From the NCBI GenBank assembly GCA_001872285.1, contig MNXU01000076.1, forward strand, positions 1 through 64,000: a DNA stretch of 64,000 nt. Reading direction: 5' to 3'. The position numbers and the translations under genes were made by a program. Below, piece after piece: positions 17,263 through 27,369 of the stretch. Origin of the DNA: Betaproteobacteria bacterium CG2_30_68_42. GTDB lineage: Bacteria; Pseudomonadota; Gammaproteobacteria; Burkholderiales; Rhodocyclaceae. The notes under the pieces were generated by a model. That model was given only the letters and a program-made list of their open reading frames with translations, ran no database searches and was not told the origin of the DNA. Within the stretch, counting starts at the first letter, position 1. Each line of letters begins with the position of its first letter.

Positions 17263-18108
17263 TCACGCCTGGGGTTCCTGAGCGCCGCCGCGCGCCTCGC
17301 CCAGCAGCAGCGTATGAACGCGCCTCGAGTCGGCCCGCAGGACCTGCATGCGCAGGCCGTCGAGCACCATCGTCTCGCCGCGCTTGGGCAGCCGGCCCAA
17401 GTGATGGATGATCAGCCCGCCGATGGTATCGAAGTCCTCGTCGGGGAAACGGGTGCCGAAGGCCCGGTTGATGTCCGCGATCTCGGTGGTGGCCTTCACC
17501 CGGTAGCGGCCGCTACCGTCGAGCCGGATGTTGTCGCCTGCCTCGTCGAAATCGTATTCGTCCTCGATGTCGCCGACGATCTGCTCGAGCACGTCCTCGA
17601 TGGTGACGAGGCCCGCGATGCCGCCGTACTCGTCGACCACGATCGCCATGTGGTTGTGCGAGACGCGGAATTCGCGCAGCAGCACGTTCAGGCGCTTGGA
17701 CTCGGGGATGAACACCGCCGGGCGGAGCATCTCGCGCACGTTGAAATCCGGCCGTGCGAACCAGCGCAGCAGGTCCTTCGCGAGCAGAATGCCGATGACA
17801 TCATCGCGGTTCTCGCCGATCACCGGGAAGCGCGAGTGGGCGGTTTCGATCACCTTGCCGACGAACTTGTCTGGCGCCTCGTGGATGTCGATCACGTCCA
17901 TCTGCGCGCGCGGCACCATCACGTCGCGCACCTGCATGTCGGCCACCGTCAGGGCGCCCTCGATGATCGACAGGGCGTCGGCATCCAGCAGGTTGCGTTC
18001 GTAGGCGGCATGAAGCAGGCGCAAGAGCTGCTCGCGGTCTTCCGGCTCGCGCATCAGGAGCGTCGAGAGCCGCTCGATCCATCGGGGTCGACTCGGTGAA
18101 GGGTCCAT
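17263..18108 (-). CDS. corC: CorC/HlyC family CBS-domain transporter-associated protein
   Basis: Encodes 281 residues, cytosolic, with no DUF21 membrane part. Two CBS domains (VRDVMVPRAQMDVIDI and MAIVVDEYGGIAGLVTIEDVLEQIVGDIEDE regions) are followed by a CorC_HlyC C-terminal domain (DFDTIGGLI). Such proteins are linked to magnesium and cobalt efflux. The ATG at 18108 is chosen over a longer frame because MDPSPSRPRWIERL is the usual start. It sits between ybeY and lnt in the conserved phoH-ybeY-corC-lnt run. Confidence 0.92.
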   Translation of the reverse strand: MDPSPSRPRWIERLSTLLMREPEDREQLLRLLHAAYERNLLDADALSIIEGALTVADMQVRDVMVPRAQMDVIDIHEAPDKFVGKVIETAHSRFPVIGENRDDVIGILLAKDLLRWFARPDFNVREMLRPAVFIPESKRLNVLLREFRVSHNHMAIVVDEYGGIAGLVTIEDVLEQIVGDIEDEYDFDEAGDNIRLDGSGRYRVKATTEIADINRAFGTRFPDEDFDTIGGLIIHHLGRLPKRGETMVLDGLRMQVLRADSRRVHTLLLGEARGGAQEPQA

Positions 18109-18145
18109 GGTTCGAACGGTATCCGGACGGTGGGATGCGCGCGGA

Positions 18146-18589
18146 TCAGCGAAGCGGGAAACCCAGCCGCGCGAGCAGCTCGCGCTCGTGCGCTTCCATG
18201 CGCCCGGCATCCTCGTCGTTTTCGTGGTCGTAGCCGGCGAGATGCAGCATACCATGCACGATCAGGTGGGCGAGATGGGCCTCCAGCGTCTTGCCCCGCC
18301 GCGCGGCCTCGCGGCGCGCGAGGGGCACGCACACCGCCAGATCGCCGGCGAGCACGGGCTGCGTCTCGTAGCCGAAGGAAAGCACGTTGGTCGGGCGCGA
18401 GATGCCGCGGAAATGCGCGTTGAGCGCGCGGCTCTCGTCGGCATCGACGAAGCGCACCGTCACCCGCGCGGGCGCCGCCGCGGCGGCGCGCACCCAGCGC
18501 CGGATCCGCCGGCGATCGGGCAGCCCGGTGCGCCCGACCGCGTACTGCACGGCAAGCTCAAGCGCGGGCGCCGGCTGCGTGCTTCTCAT
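18146..18589 (-). CDS. ybeY: endoribonuclease YbeY (16S rRNA 3' end maturation)
   Basis: Encodes 147 residues. YbeY is a zinc-dependent single-strand RNase in rRNA processing and ribosome quality control. The zinc motif HGMLHLAGYDH near residue 111-121 is the family signature. NVLSFGYE matches the conserved region before it. The start overlaps the 3' end of phoH by 32 bases, so the genes are coupled. I see no better start downstream. Confidence 0.95.
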   Translation of the reverse strand: MRSTQPAPALELAVQYAVGRTGLPDRRRIRRWVRAAAAAPARVTVRFVDADESRALNAHFRGISRPTNVLSFGYETQPVLAGDLAVCVPLARREAARRGKTLEAHLAHLIVHGMLHLAGYDHENDEDAGRMEAHERELLARLGFPLR

Positions 18590-19511
18590 AGGCGGCGACG
18601 ATGCGTGCGACCAGCGGATGGCGCACCACGTCGGCGGTCCCGAACTCCGTGAAGGCGATGCCGCGAACCTCCTGCAGGATGCGGCTCGCCTCGATCAGCC
18701 CGCTCTTCTGGCCCTTCTGCAGGTCGATCTGGGTGATGTCGCCGGTGACCACCGCGCGGGCGCCGATGCCGATGCGGGTGAGGAACATCTTCATCTGTTC
18801 GGGCGTGGTGTTCTGCGCCTCGTCGAGGATGATGAAGGCATGATTGAGCGTGCGCCCGCGCATGTAGGCGAGCGGTGCGATCTCGATCGCCGCGCGCTCG
18901 AAGAGCTTCGCGACCTTGTCGAAGCCCATCAGGTCGTAGAGCGCATCGTAGAGCGGGCGCAGGTAGGGGTCGACCTTCTGCGCGAGATCGCCCGGCAGGA
19001 AGCCGAGCCGCTCGCCAGCCTCCACCGCCGGGCGGGTCAGCACGATGCGGCTGACCAGATCGCGCTCGAACGCATCCACCGCGGAGGCGACCGCGAGATA
19101 GGTCTTGCCGGTGCCGGCCGGCCCGATCGCGAAGGTGATGTCGTGCTCCTGGATCTGGCGCAGGTACTCGACCTGGCGCGGTGTGCGCCCGTGCAGATCG
19201 GCCTTGCGCGTGAGCAGCGCGGGTGCCGGCTGCTCGTCCTCGGCACGCGCCATGAGTTCGACCAGTCCGAGCTGGATGTCGTCGATGCTCAGGTGGGCGC
19301 CGGCGCGCGAATAGAAATGCTCCAGCGCTCGCGCGGCCCGGCTCGCCTGCGGAGCGTGCCCGCGCAGGCTGAAACGCTCGCCGCGCCGCGCGATCTCCAC
19401 GTCGAACGCGGCTTCGATCTGGCGCAGGTTCTCGTCGAGCGCGCCGCACAGGTTCGCCAGCCGGACGTTGTCGGCCGGCGCGAGTTCGAGCTCCGCGACC
19501 CGCGTTCTCAA
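18558..19511 (-). CDS. ybeZ: PhoH-like ATPase (YbeZ)
   Basis: Encodes 317 residues if it starts at the TTG (complement of 19509-19511) that overlaps the miaB stop as TTGA. No ATG or GTG is available before the conserved domain, so this start is the best choice. The Walker A motif GPAGTGKTY and the acidic [20 protein letters not shown] (Walker B) identify PhoH. GDITQIDL is also conserved. YbeZ works with YbeY in RNA metabolism. The gene lies between miaB and ybeY. Confidence 0.92.
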   Translation of the reverse strand: MRTRVAELELAPADNVRLANLCGALDENLRQIEAAFDVEIARRGERFSLRGHAPQASRAARALEHFYSRAGAHLSIDDIQLGLVELMARAEDEQPAPALLTRKADLHGRTPRQVEYLRQIQEHDITFAIGPAGTGKTYLAVASAVDAFERDLVSRIVLTRPAVEAGERLGFLPGDLAQKVDPYLRPLYDALYDLMGFDKVAKLFERAAIEIAPLAYMRGRTLNHAFIILDEAQNTTPEQMKMFLTRIGIGARAVVTGDITQIDLQKGQKSGLIEASRILQEVRGIAFTEFGTADVVRHPLVARIVAAYEKHAAGARA

Positions 19512-20839
19512 GATCCCGCCGCGAGTTCGCCGCGCAGGCTGTGGGGCGCGGCGCCGGTCACCCGCACATCGACGAAGCGGCCGGCGAGCGACGCGTCCCC
19601 GGCGAAGTTCACCACGCGGTTGTTTTCGGCACGCCCCGCCAGTTCTCCGGCGTGCCTGCGCGAGGGGCCCTCGACCAGCACGCGCTCGATTCCACCGACC
19701 ATGCCGTGCGCGATCGCGGCGGCCTGCGTATCGAGCGCGTGCTGCAGGCGTGCGAGCCGCTCGCGCTTCGCTTGCTGCGGCGTGTCGTCGCGAAGCTGCG
19801 CAGCGGGAGTGCCGGGCCGCGGGCTGTACAGGAAGCTGAACGAGGCGTCGAATCCGAGCTCCTCGACCAGCCGCAGGGTCCTCGCGAAATCCTCCTCGGT
19901 CTCGCCGGGGAAGCCGACGATGAAATCCGAGCTCACGGCGATGCCGGGGCGCGCCTCGCGCAGCCGGCGTACGATCGCCTTGTATTCGAGCACCGTGTAG
20001 CCGCGCTTCATTGCCGCCAGGATGCGATCGGAGCCGCACTGCACCGGCAGGTGCACGTGGCCGGCGAGCCTGGGCACGCGCGCGAACGCATCGACGAGCC
20101 GCGGGCCGAACTCGCGCGGATGCGAGGTGGTGAAGCGGATGCGTTCGATCTCCGGGAACACGGTGATCGCCTCGATCAGAGCCGCGAGATCGGCGCTCGC
20201 CCCGCCGTCCGCCTCGCCGCGCCAGGCGTTGACGTTCTGCCCGATCAGGGTCACTTCGCGTACCCCCCGGCCGGCGAGCCCTCGCACCTCGTCGAGAACA
20301 TCCCCGAGCGGCCGCGAGACCTCCTCGCCGCGGGTGTAGGGCACGATGCAGAAGCTGCAATACTTGCTGCATCCCTCCATGATCGAGACCAAGGCCGAGG
20401 CACCGGCGGTGCGCGGCGCCGGCAGCCGGTCGAACTTCTCGATCTCGGGGAAGGAGACATCCACCTGCGGGCACGCACCCGCCCGGCGCCGCTCGATCAT
20501 CGAGGGCAGCCGGTGCAGGGTCTGCGGGCCGAACACGACATCGACATAGGGCGCACGCGCGACGATGGCCTCGCCCTCCTGACTGGCGACGCAACCGCCG
20601 ACCCCGATCACGAGACCGGGCCGCTCGCGCTTGAGCCGGCGCACCCGGCCGAGGTCGTGGAAGACCCGTTCCTGGGCCTTCTCGCGCACCGAGCAGGTGT
20701 TGAAGACGATGACGTCGGCCTCTTCGGGACGCTCGGTGCGCTCCATGCCGTGCGCCTCCCGGAGCAGATCGGCGATGCGCGCCGAATCGTAGTCGTTCAT
20801 CTGGCAGCCGAAGCTGCGGATGTAGAACTTGCCCGCCAT
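19508..20839 (-). CDS. miaB: tRNA-2-methylthio-N6-dimethylallyladenosine synthase
   Basis: Encodes 443 residues. MiaB is a radical-SAM methylthiotransferase that converts i6A37 to ms2i6A37 in tRNA. The N-terminal auxiliary cluster cysteines lie in [15 protein letters not shown] and GVGGCVAS. The radical-SAM motif CSKYCSFC follows, and a TRAM domain closes the protein. The ATG lies two bases after the stop of the upstream small gene. An in-frame GTG at 20845 is an alternative start. Confidence 0.96.
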   Translation of the reverse strand: MAGKFYIRSFGCQMNDYDSARIADLLREAHGMERTERPEEADVIVFNTCSVREKAQERVFHDLGRVRRLKRERPGLVIGVGGCVASQEGEAIVARAPYVDVVFGPQTLHRLPSMIERRRAGACPQVDVSFPEIEKFDRLPAPRTAGASALVSIMEGCSKYCSFCIVPYTRGEEVSRPLGDVLDEVRGLAGRGVREVTLIGQNVNAWRGEADGGASADLAALIEAITVFPEIERIRFTTSHPREFGPRLVDAFARVPRLAGHVHLPVQCGSDRILAAMKRGYTVLEYKAIVRRLREARPGIAVSSDFIVGFPGETEEDFARTLRLVEELGFDASFSFLYSPRPGTPAAQLRDDTPQQAKRERLARLQHALDTQAAAIAHGMVGGIERVLVEGPSRRHAGELAGRAENNRVVNFAGDASLAGRFVDVRVTGAAPHSLRGELAAGS

Positions 20840-20841
20840 CG

Positions 20842-21159
20842 TCACTCGTCGTCGAGCGCGGCCTCTTCCTCGCTGAGGATCCAGATGCGGAACACGCGCC
20901 CGGCGGAATCGCGCTGAACGCGCACCGGCGCCGGTTCGCTCAGCATGGCGGGCATGACGATCCGGTTGCTGCGATCGCGGATCTGAGCGCCCGGCGCGAG
21001 CAGCAGCGTCTCGGAACCGATGCGCACCCTGCGCACCTCCTCCCCGCCGGGATGGAGAACGCCCTTCTTCGCGCCGGGCGGAAAGTTGCGCGGCTCGCCG
21101 AAGGCGGTGCCCGCCACGGCGGCGAAGAGAAGCAGGAAGGACCGGCGGACACGTTTCAT
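20842..21159 (-). CDS. small exported protein of unknown function
   Basis: Encodes 105 residues. The N terminus [21 protein letters not shown] is a signal peptide with a likely cleavage near residue 21. The mature part is basic with a β-rich pattern ([18 protein letters not shown]) and ends in an acidic tail, [10 protein letters not shown] do not recognise a domain. It lies directly before miaB on the same strand, with its stop two bases from the miaB ATG, so the two are co-transcribed. Confidence 0.75.
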   Translation of the reverse strand: MKRVRRSFLLLFAAVAGTAFGEPRNFPPGAKKGVLHPGGEEVRRVRIGSETLLLAPGAQIRDRSNRIVMPAMLSEPAPVRVQRDSAGRVFRIWILSEEEAALDDE

Positions 21160-21227
21160 CGTTCGGGAGCGGAGCCGGGGCGATGCGCCATTCTACCGAA
21201 ACGACCGAAGTGCGCGAGCCGCCGGCC

Positions 21228-21869
21228 TCATCGCCCGCCGCGCTCTCCGGACACGGCAGCAGCCATCCCCAAGCCGATCAGCACCGCTGCGGCCGCCACG
21301 CGGCCAGCGCGGCGCGCCGCGCCCCAAGCTGCCAGGCACGAACCGGCGCATCCTGCGGCGATCACGTATGCGCTGTCGGTCGCCGCGGCGATCAGCACGA
21401 ACACCGCGCCCAGTCCGAGACCGTGGTCGAGCACCGGTGCTCCCGGGTCGATGAACTGCGGCAGGAACGCCGCGAAGAACAGCGCCGTCTTGGGGTTGAG
21501 CGCTGCGACGAGGAATCCGTCGCGGAGCTCACCCGCGGTGCGGTCTCCGGCTGCCGACCTGTCCGGCCGCCCGATCCCGCGCAGCGCCCGGATGCCGAGC
21601 CAGATCAGGTAGCCCGCGCCCGCGAGCCTGATCGCGGTGAAGGCCGCCGCCGAGACCGCGAGCAGCGCCGCCAGCCCCAGCGAAGCGCCGGCGGCGAGGC
21701 ACAGGTTGCCGAGGACGACCCCGGCGACCGAACGCAGCCCGGCGCGACGGCCCCGGTCGAGCGTGCGCGCAATCAGGTACAGGACCACCGGACCGGGCGT
21801 GAGGGCGAGCACCAAGCTCGCGGCGAGGAAGGCCGGAAACGACGGCGCGCGAAGGACGGCCTCGATCAT
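21228..21869 (-). CDS. LysE/RhtB family exporter
   Basis: Encodes 213 residues with about six membrane helices. LysE/RhtB proteins export amino acids or related small molecules. [20 protein letters not shown] is the typical first-loop signature, and [17 protein letters not shown] is the second. GGAGG lies about six bases before the ATG. It is the third gene of a run TetR - TPR protein - exporter. The substrate cannot be told from the sequence. Confidence 0.9.
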   Translation of the reverse strand: MIEAVLRAPSFPAFLAASLVLALTPGPVVLYLIARTLDRGRRAGLRSVAGVVLGNLCLAAGASLGLAALLAVSAAAFTAIRLAGAGYLIWLGIRALRGIGRPDRSAAGDRTAGELRDGFLVAALNPKTALFFAAFLPQFIDPGAPVLDHGLGLGAVFVLIAAATDSAYVIAAGCAGSCLAAWGAARRAGRVAAAAVLIGLGMAAAVSGERGGR

Positions 21870-21892
21870 CGTCGCCTCCTCGACGCCCGGGC

Positions 21893-22747
21893 CTATGCCT
21901 CGAGTTCCGCGCGTGCGGCCTCGACGTCGAGCCGCTCCATCGCGTCCGCGGGCGTGCAGCGCGCGGCTTCCGCGTAAAGCGTTTCCGCCTCCTTCATGCG
22001 CGCCTTGCCGAACAGCCGCACCAGGCTGTCGGCATACTCGATGCGGGCGATGGCCGACTCGGGGTTGAGCTCGATCGCCCTGCGGTGATGTTCGAGCGCG
22101 GCATCCTTCTTCGCCCCATAGGTGAGCCCTGCGACCATCGCCCCGACCTTTTCCACGACCTCCGCGTGCCAGGTGCCCAGCGCGATGTGGGCGTCGGCGT
22201 GCTCCGGTTCGAGCTCCAGCGTCCGGGTCAGGGCATCGCGGATCTTTCCCCCCAGCCCTTGCGCGAGCGCCTTCGCCACCGAGATGCGCTGCGAATAACG
22301 CCCGAGCGCGTAGGCGTACAGGTAGTGCGCGTTCGCCCAGCGCGGAGCTGCCGCGCGCTGTTCCTCGCAGCGCTGCGCCACCTGCTGGAACAGGTCGAGG
22401 CGGCGCGCCTCGTCGGTCTCCAGGGAATTCGCGTAGATCACCATGGCCTTGTTCGCCACCGTGTAGCCGGGCACCCCGAGCGCGAGCCCGGCCTGGGCCG
22501 CTTTTCCGAACTCGCCGCAGTGATACAGCCGCCAGGCCTCCTGGAGCGCGGAGGCCGCTTTCGCGCCATCGAAGCCCTTCTGCGCCAGCCCGGGATTGGC
22601 GGCGATGAGTGCCTCCAGCCCTTCCCGGTCCGGAAGCGGCTCGCGATCGCCGCGGTGCAGCCTCTCCCAGTTCTTCGCAAGCCGCGCGCCCGCATGGAGG
22701 TACGCCTTGTCGGGATAGGGAAACCCGACCCACACCGCCTTGCTCAT
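21893..22747 (-). CDS. TPR-like protein of unknown function
   Basis: Encodes 284 residues without a signal peptide. The helical repeats (for example AHYLYAYALGRYSQ, DAHIALGTWHAEV, AALEHHRRAIELNPESA, ARIEYADSLVRL) fit tetratricopeptide repeats. The ATG overlaps the stop of the TetR gene as ATGA, so it is coupled to it. Such TPR proteins often scaffold complexes, but no partner can be named here. Confidence 0.8.
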   Translation of the reverse strand: MSKAVWVGFPYPDKAYLHAGARLAKNWERLHRGDREPLPDREGLEALIAANPGLAQKGFDGAKAASALQEAWRLYHCGEFGKAAQAGLALGVPGYTVANKAMVIYANSLETDEARRLDLFQQVAQRCEEQRAAAPRWANAHYLYAYALGRYSQRISVAKALAQGLGGKIRDALTRTLELEPEHADAHIALGTWHAEVVEKVGAMVAGLTYGAKKDAALEHHRRAIELNPESAIARIEYADSLVRLFGKARMKEAETLYAEAARCTPADAMERLDVEAARAELEA

Positions 22748-23424
22748 CCGCCTTCTCCCGATCGAAGCTCCACGCCGCGATCCGAAATGTACTGCACCGC
22801 GAGCCGATCGAACAGCGCCCGGCCGCGCCCGATGAGCATGGGTGCGATGAGCGACATCACCTGGTAGATTCCGCGCGAAGCCGAGCGCGCCTCGTCGGGA
22901 TGGCGCGGATCGCGCACGTACTCGAACGACAGCCAGTAGGTCGCCACCACCACCATGTTGGTCGCGGCCGCCTCGATCTCGCGCGGGCCGGCTCGCATCT
23001 GGCCCTTGGCTTCCAGGGCTTCGCAGATCGCCCGCAGCGTGCGCAGCTCGTGTTCGAGGATCGCCTTCAAGCGCAGCTCCAACGTACGGTTGCGCGAAAT
23101 GAGGTCGTTCAGATCGCGGAACAGGAAGCGGTACTTCCAGGTCAGTTCGAACAGCAGGTGCAGGAACAGCCACAGATCCTCGACATCGGCCGCGGCACGC
23201 GCCGGCGCGGCCAGGGTCTCGTCGATCTGCCTCGCGAAACCGGCGAACAGGTCGTTGACGATCTCTTCCTTGTTGCGGAAATGGTAGTAGAGGTTCCCTG
23301 GACTGATGCCCAGCTCGTCGGCGATGCGCGCGGTGGTGACGTTGGGCTCGCCGAATTCGTTGAACAGCCGCAGTCCCGCTTCGAGGATGCGGGCGCGCGT
23401 GCGGCGGCGGGGCTTGCGCTCCAT
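22744..23424 (-). CDS. TetR family transcriptional regulator
   Basis: Encodes 226 residues. The N-terminal helix-turn-helix (TTARIADELGISPGNLYYHF) is a clear TetR DNA-binding domain. The C-terminal ligand domain (FLFRDLNDLISRN, TYWLSFEYV) resembles the TetR_C_33-type found near PHA and lipid genes. The next genes are the TPR protein and the exporter, which it may regulate. The patatin-like and phasin-like genes lie just upstream on the same strand. Confidence 0.92.
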   Translation of the reverse strand: MERKPRRRTRARILEAGLRLFNEFGEPNVTTARIADELGISPGNLYYHFRNKEEIVNDLFAGFARQIDETLAAPARAAADVEDLWLFLHLLFELTWKYRFLFRDLNDLISRNRTLELRLKAILEHELRTLRAICEALEAKGQMRAGPREIEAAATNMVVVATYWLSFEYVRDPRHPDEARSASRGIYQVMSLIAPMLIGRGRALFDRLAVQYISDRGVELRSGEGG

Positions 23425-23454
23425 GGGCCGGCGGTCGGGATTCGGAGCGATGGA

Positions 23455-24771
23455 TTATCGCGCAACGCGCCGCGCTTCGTCCCGGCGAGCGCCGTGCCCG
23501 GCGATCCAACGATCGAGAGCATCGAGCACCCGGCCGAGATCGCGCGCGAGCGGCACGGCGCGGCCGCGTCCCCCCGCAGGCGGTGCGCACAGAGCGCGCG
23601 TCGCATCGCGCAGCACGTCGAGCCGGATGCGGATGCCGTGCCTGGCGAGGATCGGCCCGAGCTCGTGCCGGCGGCGGAACAGATCGATGCGCGTCCTGCG
23701 CCAGGCGTGCTCGGCGAGCCGCTTGCGGCTGGCAGTGCTGAAGACATTGGTGAAGAACAGGACGGCGTCATCGCGCCCCGGTTCGAACAGCATGACATCG
23801 GCGTTGCGGTATTCGGAGCCGTACTTGGCCATGCCGACCTGCATGCGCGAATGGATGATCGCGCGGAAGGTCTGCGAGAGCACCATCGGCAGGCCGCCCT
23901 CGCTCAGGCTCGGCCGCAGCCGCTCGCCGCGCAGCCGCGCGAGCGCCGCGTCGTAGGGGACGAGCGGGTTTACGCACAGCACGAGCCGCGCGCCGTGCCT
24001 GAGCGCGATCGAGGCGTGCAGCGTCTTCCGGAGCGCCCCGTCGACGTAGTGGCGCCCGCCGATCTCGACCGGCGGGAACAACCCCGGCAGCGCGGCGCTC
24101 GCCCGGACCGCGGTCGAGATCGGAACGTCGTCGTGGCCGGCTTCGCCGAAGGCCACTGAGGCGCCGCTGTCCAGTTCGGTCGCCACCAGGAACAGCCGCG
24201 CGCGCAGGTCGCGGAAATCATTGCTGCGCCCGCGCCGGGAGAACAGGCCCCTGAGGTAATCGTCGATGCCCGCGCTGTCGAAGATTCCGGCGGGAATCGC
24301 CCGCCCGAGTCGCTGAAAGGAATCGAACAGGTTGCCGTGCAGCGGGTCGCGCAGGTAGTGGCGCAGGGCGCCCGCCAGCAGGCCGGGCACCGATCCGGCG
24401 CGCCTGCCGTATTCGGCGAATGCCGGGCGCAGCAGCGATTCCGGTTTCAGCGCGATGAGGCCATCTTCGCCCCGGTTCTCGATGAATTTGCTCACCATCT
24501 GCCCCGGCGTGATGCCGTTGGCAAGGCCGGCGGCGACGAAGCCGCCCGCGCTCACGCCGACGTAGATGTCGAGCGCGTTGAAGTCGATCCCCTCCAGCGT
24601 CTCGGACAGGGCGGCGATCGCCCCGATCTCGTAGATGCCTCCCAGCGTGCCCCCGCCGGCGAGCGCGAGCGCGATCCCGCCTTGCTCGTGGACAGCGCCG
24701 GTCCTCGCCGGTCCGGTACGCGAGGAGGTCGCACCGGGCCGGCGGCCCCGCGGGCGCGGGCGGTCGTCCAT
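23455..24771 (-). CDS. patatin-like phospholipase
   Basis: Encodes 438 residues. Patatin-like enzymes hydrolyse acyl esters with a Ser-Asp dyad. The oxyanion loop GGGTLGG, the nucleophile motif GVSAG and the aspartate motif YVDGAL are all present. The first 30 residues are basic and Pro-rich, without a signal peptide. The protein is longer than the core domain, with a C-terminal helical part. Neighbours (a phasin-like protein upstream, a TetR regulator downstream) hint at storage-polymer or lipid turnover. Confidence 0.88.
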   Translation of the reverse strand: MDDRPRPRGRRPGATSSRTGPARTGAVHEQGGIALALAGGGTLGGIYEIGAIAALSETLEGIDFNALDIYVGVSAGGFVAAGLANGITPGQMVSKFIENRGEDGLIALKPESLLRPAFAEYGRRAGSVPGLLAGALRHYLRDPLHGNLFDSFQRLGRAIPAGIFDSAGIDDYLRGLFSRRGRSNDFRDLRARLFLVATELDSGASVAFGEAGHDDVPISTAVRASAALPGLFPPVEIGGRHYVDGALRKTLHASIALRHGARLVLCVNPLVPYDAALARLRGERLRPSLSEGGLPMVLSQTFRAIIHSRMQVGMAKYGSEYRNADVMLFEPGRDDAVLFFTNVFSTASRKRLAEHAWRRTRIDLFRRRHELGPILARHGIRIRLDVLRDATRALCAPPAGGRGRAVPLARDLGRVLDALDRWIAGHGARRDEARRVAR

Positions 24772-24785
24772 GAGGCCGGCGCGGA

Positions 24786-25220
24786 CTACTGCGGCTTGCG
24801 TGCGGCGCGCGAGCGCGGCTTCGCGCCGGAGGGGGCTTCGCCTGCGGAGAGACGCTCGACCGCTTCGGTGAGCGCGGTGACGCGCTCGGTGAGGCTCGCG
24901 ATGTCCTGCCGGGTCGGTACGCCCATGCTGTGCAGCGCGCGGGCCACGCGGTCCTCGAACACCGTCTCCAGCTTGTCCCAGGTTCCACTCGCCTTGGCCG
25001 AGAGATCCACCACCTTGTCCTCGGCCACCTTGCGCGTCTTCGCCTGCACCGATTCGCCCTCCTTCACCAGCGCTTCGAACACCTTGCCGCCTTCGGCCTG
25101 CGCCTTGGCGAACGCGCCCAGTCCCGCCAGCCAGATCTGCTGGGTCGATGCGCGGACCATCGCCGCGAGCTGGTTCTCCGTAGCACCTTCCGCCATCTGC
25201 CTGAGTTTCCTGACCATCAT
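24786..25220 (-). CDS. phasin-like polyhydroxyalkanoate granule-associated protein (PhaI/PhaF type)
   Basis: Encodes 144 residues. The helical core (TQQIWLAGLGAFAKAQAEGGKVFEALVKEG) matches poly(hydroxyalkanoate) granule-associated proteins of the PhaI/PhaF family, which coat PHA granules. A short basic Ala/Lys/Arg-rich tail (AKPRSRAARKPQ) is reminiscent of the nucleoid-binding tail of PhaF, though much shorter. Two tandem ATGs at 25220 and 25217 follow GGGAG; either may be used. No PHA synthase gene is in the window. Confidence 0.85.
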   Translation of the reverse strand: MMVRKLRQMAEGATENQLAAMVRASTQQIWLAGLGAFAKAQAEGGKVFEALVKEGESVQAKTRKVAEDKVVDLSAKASGTWDKLETVFEDRVARALHSMGVPTRQDIASLTERVTALTEAVERLSAGEAPSGAKPRSRAARKPQ

Positions 25221-25361
25221 CGTCTCCCGAAAGTGAAATCCCGTCAAAGCCGCCCGCGGCCGAATTCTCGCGGCAGCGGACGGCATTCGCAGCCGTGACG
25301 CCTGCGGCAGCGAAATGTACGCGAACGAATTAGAGGGCACACACTAAAGACCACGCGCAGC

Positions 25362-27296
25362 TCATGCGCCGGCGCTCGCCCGCGCTTCGAGCGCCTCCCA
25401 GCGTTCGAGCAATTCCGTCAGCCCGGTTTCGATCTCCCCCAGTCGAAGCGCGGCGGCCCTCGCCTCCTGCGCACCGCCTGCATGCAGCTCGGGAGAACCG
25501 AGCGCCGCGAGCAGCGCCTTCTGTTCCTCCTCCAGCGCCGCGATTCGCGCGGGAAGCGCATCGAGCTCGCGGGCTTCCTTGAAGCTGAGCCGCTGCGCAC
25601 GGCGCACCGCGCGCCGCACGGCGCTCGCGCCGGGCTCGCGTGCCACCACGCGCTGCGCGCCGGAGGCATCGCGCTGCGCGGCAGAGGCATCGCGCTCGGC
25701 GCGATAGGCCATCCAGTCCGCGTAGCCGCCGGCGTTCTCGGTCCAGCGGCCGTCACCCTCGGCGGCGATCGTCTGGGTGACGACGTTGTCCAGGAAGGCG
25801 CGATCGTGGCTCACCAGGAACAGCGTGCCGCGATACTCCTGCAACAGCGCTTCGAGCAGCTCCAGCGTCTCGATGTCGAGATCGTTGGTCGGCTCGTCGA
25901 GCACCAGCACGTTGGCCGGCCGCGCGAACAGGCGTGCAAGCAGCAGCCGGTTGCGCTCGCCGCCCGACAGGCTCGCGACCGGCGAGCGCGCGCGCTGCGG
26001 AGGAAAGAGGAAGTCGCCGAGGTAGCCGATGACATGCTTGCGCACCCCGCCGACCACCACGGTTTCGGAGCCCGGCGAGATCACCTCGGCGAGGCTCGCC
26101 TGCGGATCGAGCGCTTCGCGGAACTGGTCGAAATAGGCGACCGATAGCCGCGTTCCCCTCCGCACCCGACCGGCATCGGGCTCCAGCTCGCCGAGGATGA
26201 GCCGCAGCAGCGTGGTCTTGCCGGCACCGTTCGGCCCGATCACGCCGACCCGGTCCCCGCGCAGGATGCGGCAGGAGAATGCGCGCACCACGCACCTGCC
26301 GCCGAACGACTTGCTCACCCGGTCGAGTTCCGCCACCAGTTCGCCGCTCTTCCCGCCGGCATCGAGCACGAGGCGCGCCTGCCCCAGCCGCTCGCGCCGT
26401 TGCTTGCGCGCCTCCCGCAGCCGATCGAGCCGCTGCACGCGATACAGCGCGCGGGTGCGGCGTGCCTCCACGCCCTGGCGGATCCACGCTTCCTCTTGCC
26501 TGAGCAGCTTGTCGGACTTGCGGGTCTGCACCGCTTCCTCGGCCAGCATGCGTTGGCTGCGGCGCTGGTACTCGGCGAATCCGCAGGCGAAGCTCGCCAG
26601 ATGCCCGCGGTCCAGCTCGACGATGCGGGTCGCCACCTTGTCGAGGAACCGCCGGTCATGCGTGACCAGCAGCAGCGCACGCCCGCGATCGACGAGGAAC
26701 TCCTCGAGCCAGGCGATCGCGTCGATGTCCAGGTGATTGGTCGGCTCGTCCAGCAGGAGCAGCTCGGGCGATACTGCCAGCGCGCGCGCAAGCGCGACCC
26801 GCTTCTTCTGCCCGCCCGAGAGCTCACCGAGGCGCGCCTGCGCATCCAGCCCGAAGCGCTGGATCGAGCGCTCGGCCTGCGAGGCGAAGGACCACGCGTC
26901 GCACGCTTCGAGCGCTTCCTGCAGCTCGTGCAGGCGGTCGAGCAGGGGGGCCGCCGGCGCAGCGGGATCGGCCAGCCGGCGCGAGACCTCGTGATATTGC
27001 GCGAGCAGCGCGGAAGCCTCGCCCATGCCGGCGACGATCGCGTCGAACACGCTCGCACCCGCATCGAACGCGGGCTCCTGCGGCACGTAGCCGAGCGTGA
27101 GTCCGGCCGAACGCCAGATCGCGCCGTCGTCGAGCGTCGCGGCGCCGGCGAGCGCCGCCAGCAGCGAGGACTTGCCGCTGCCGTTTCGCCCGATGAGCGC
27201 CACCCGCTCGCCGGCATCGAGCTGGAAATCGGCATGGTCGAGCAGCGGCACGTGGCCGTAGGCGAGGCAGCCGGCAGTGAGGGTGACGAGCGGCAT
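25362..27296 (-). CDS. uup: ABC-F family ATPase (Uup type)
   Basis: Encodes 644 residues from MPLVTLTAG. Soluble ABC-F proteins act on ribosomes or DNA structures and have no membrane domain. Two ATPase cassettes are seen, with Walker A GRNGSGKSS and GPNGAGKTT, signatures LSGGQKKR and LSGGERNR, and Walker B LLLLDEPTNHLD and VLVLDEPTNDLD. A linker lies between them. The C-terminal coiled coil (DALPARIAALEEEQKAL) is typical of Uup, which tolerates Holliday-like DNA. An ATG at 27305 is a possible alternative start. Confidence 0.93.
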   Translation of the reverse strand: MPLVTLTAGCLAYGHVPLLDHADFQLDAGERVALIGRNGSGKSSLLAALAGAATLDDGAIWRSAGLTLGYVPQEPAFDAGASVFDAIVAGMGEASALLAQYHEVSRRLADPAAPAAPLLDRLHELQEALEACDAWSFASQAERSIQRFGLDAQARLGELSGGQKKRVALARALAVSPELLLLDEPTNHLDIDAIAWLEEFLVDRGRALLLVTHDRRFLDKVATRIVELDRGHLASFACGFAEYQRRSQRMLAEEAVQTRKSDKLLRQEEAWIRQGVEARRTRALYRVQRLDRLREARKQRRERLGQARLVLDAGGKSGELVAELDRVSKSFGGRCVVRAFSCRILRGDRVGVIGPNGAGKTTLLRLILGELEPDAGRVRRGTRLSVAYFDQFREALDPQASLAEVISPGSETVVVGGVRKHVIGYLGDFLFPPQRARSPVASLSGGERNRLLLARLFARPANVLVLDEPTNDLDIETLELLEALLQEYRGTLFLVSHDRAFLDNVVTQTIAAEGDGRWTENAGGYADWMAYRAERDASAAQRDASGAQRVVAREPGASAVRRAVRRAQRLSFKEARELDALPARIAALEEEQKALLAALGSPELHAGGAQEARAAALRLGEIETGLTELLERWEALEARASAGA

Positions 27297-27369
27297 GCCC
27301 GGCATTATCCCCGAGCTATCCGCCGGGGCGCCGGAACCGTTAAGATGCGGCGCTTATCGGGGGCGAGGC

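Noticed and set aside
20843-20845. GTG as miaB start
   Set aside because: The ATG six bases later fits the usual MiaB N terminus as well, and the GTG overlaps the previous stop. It remains possible.
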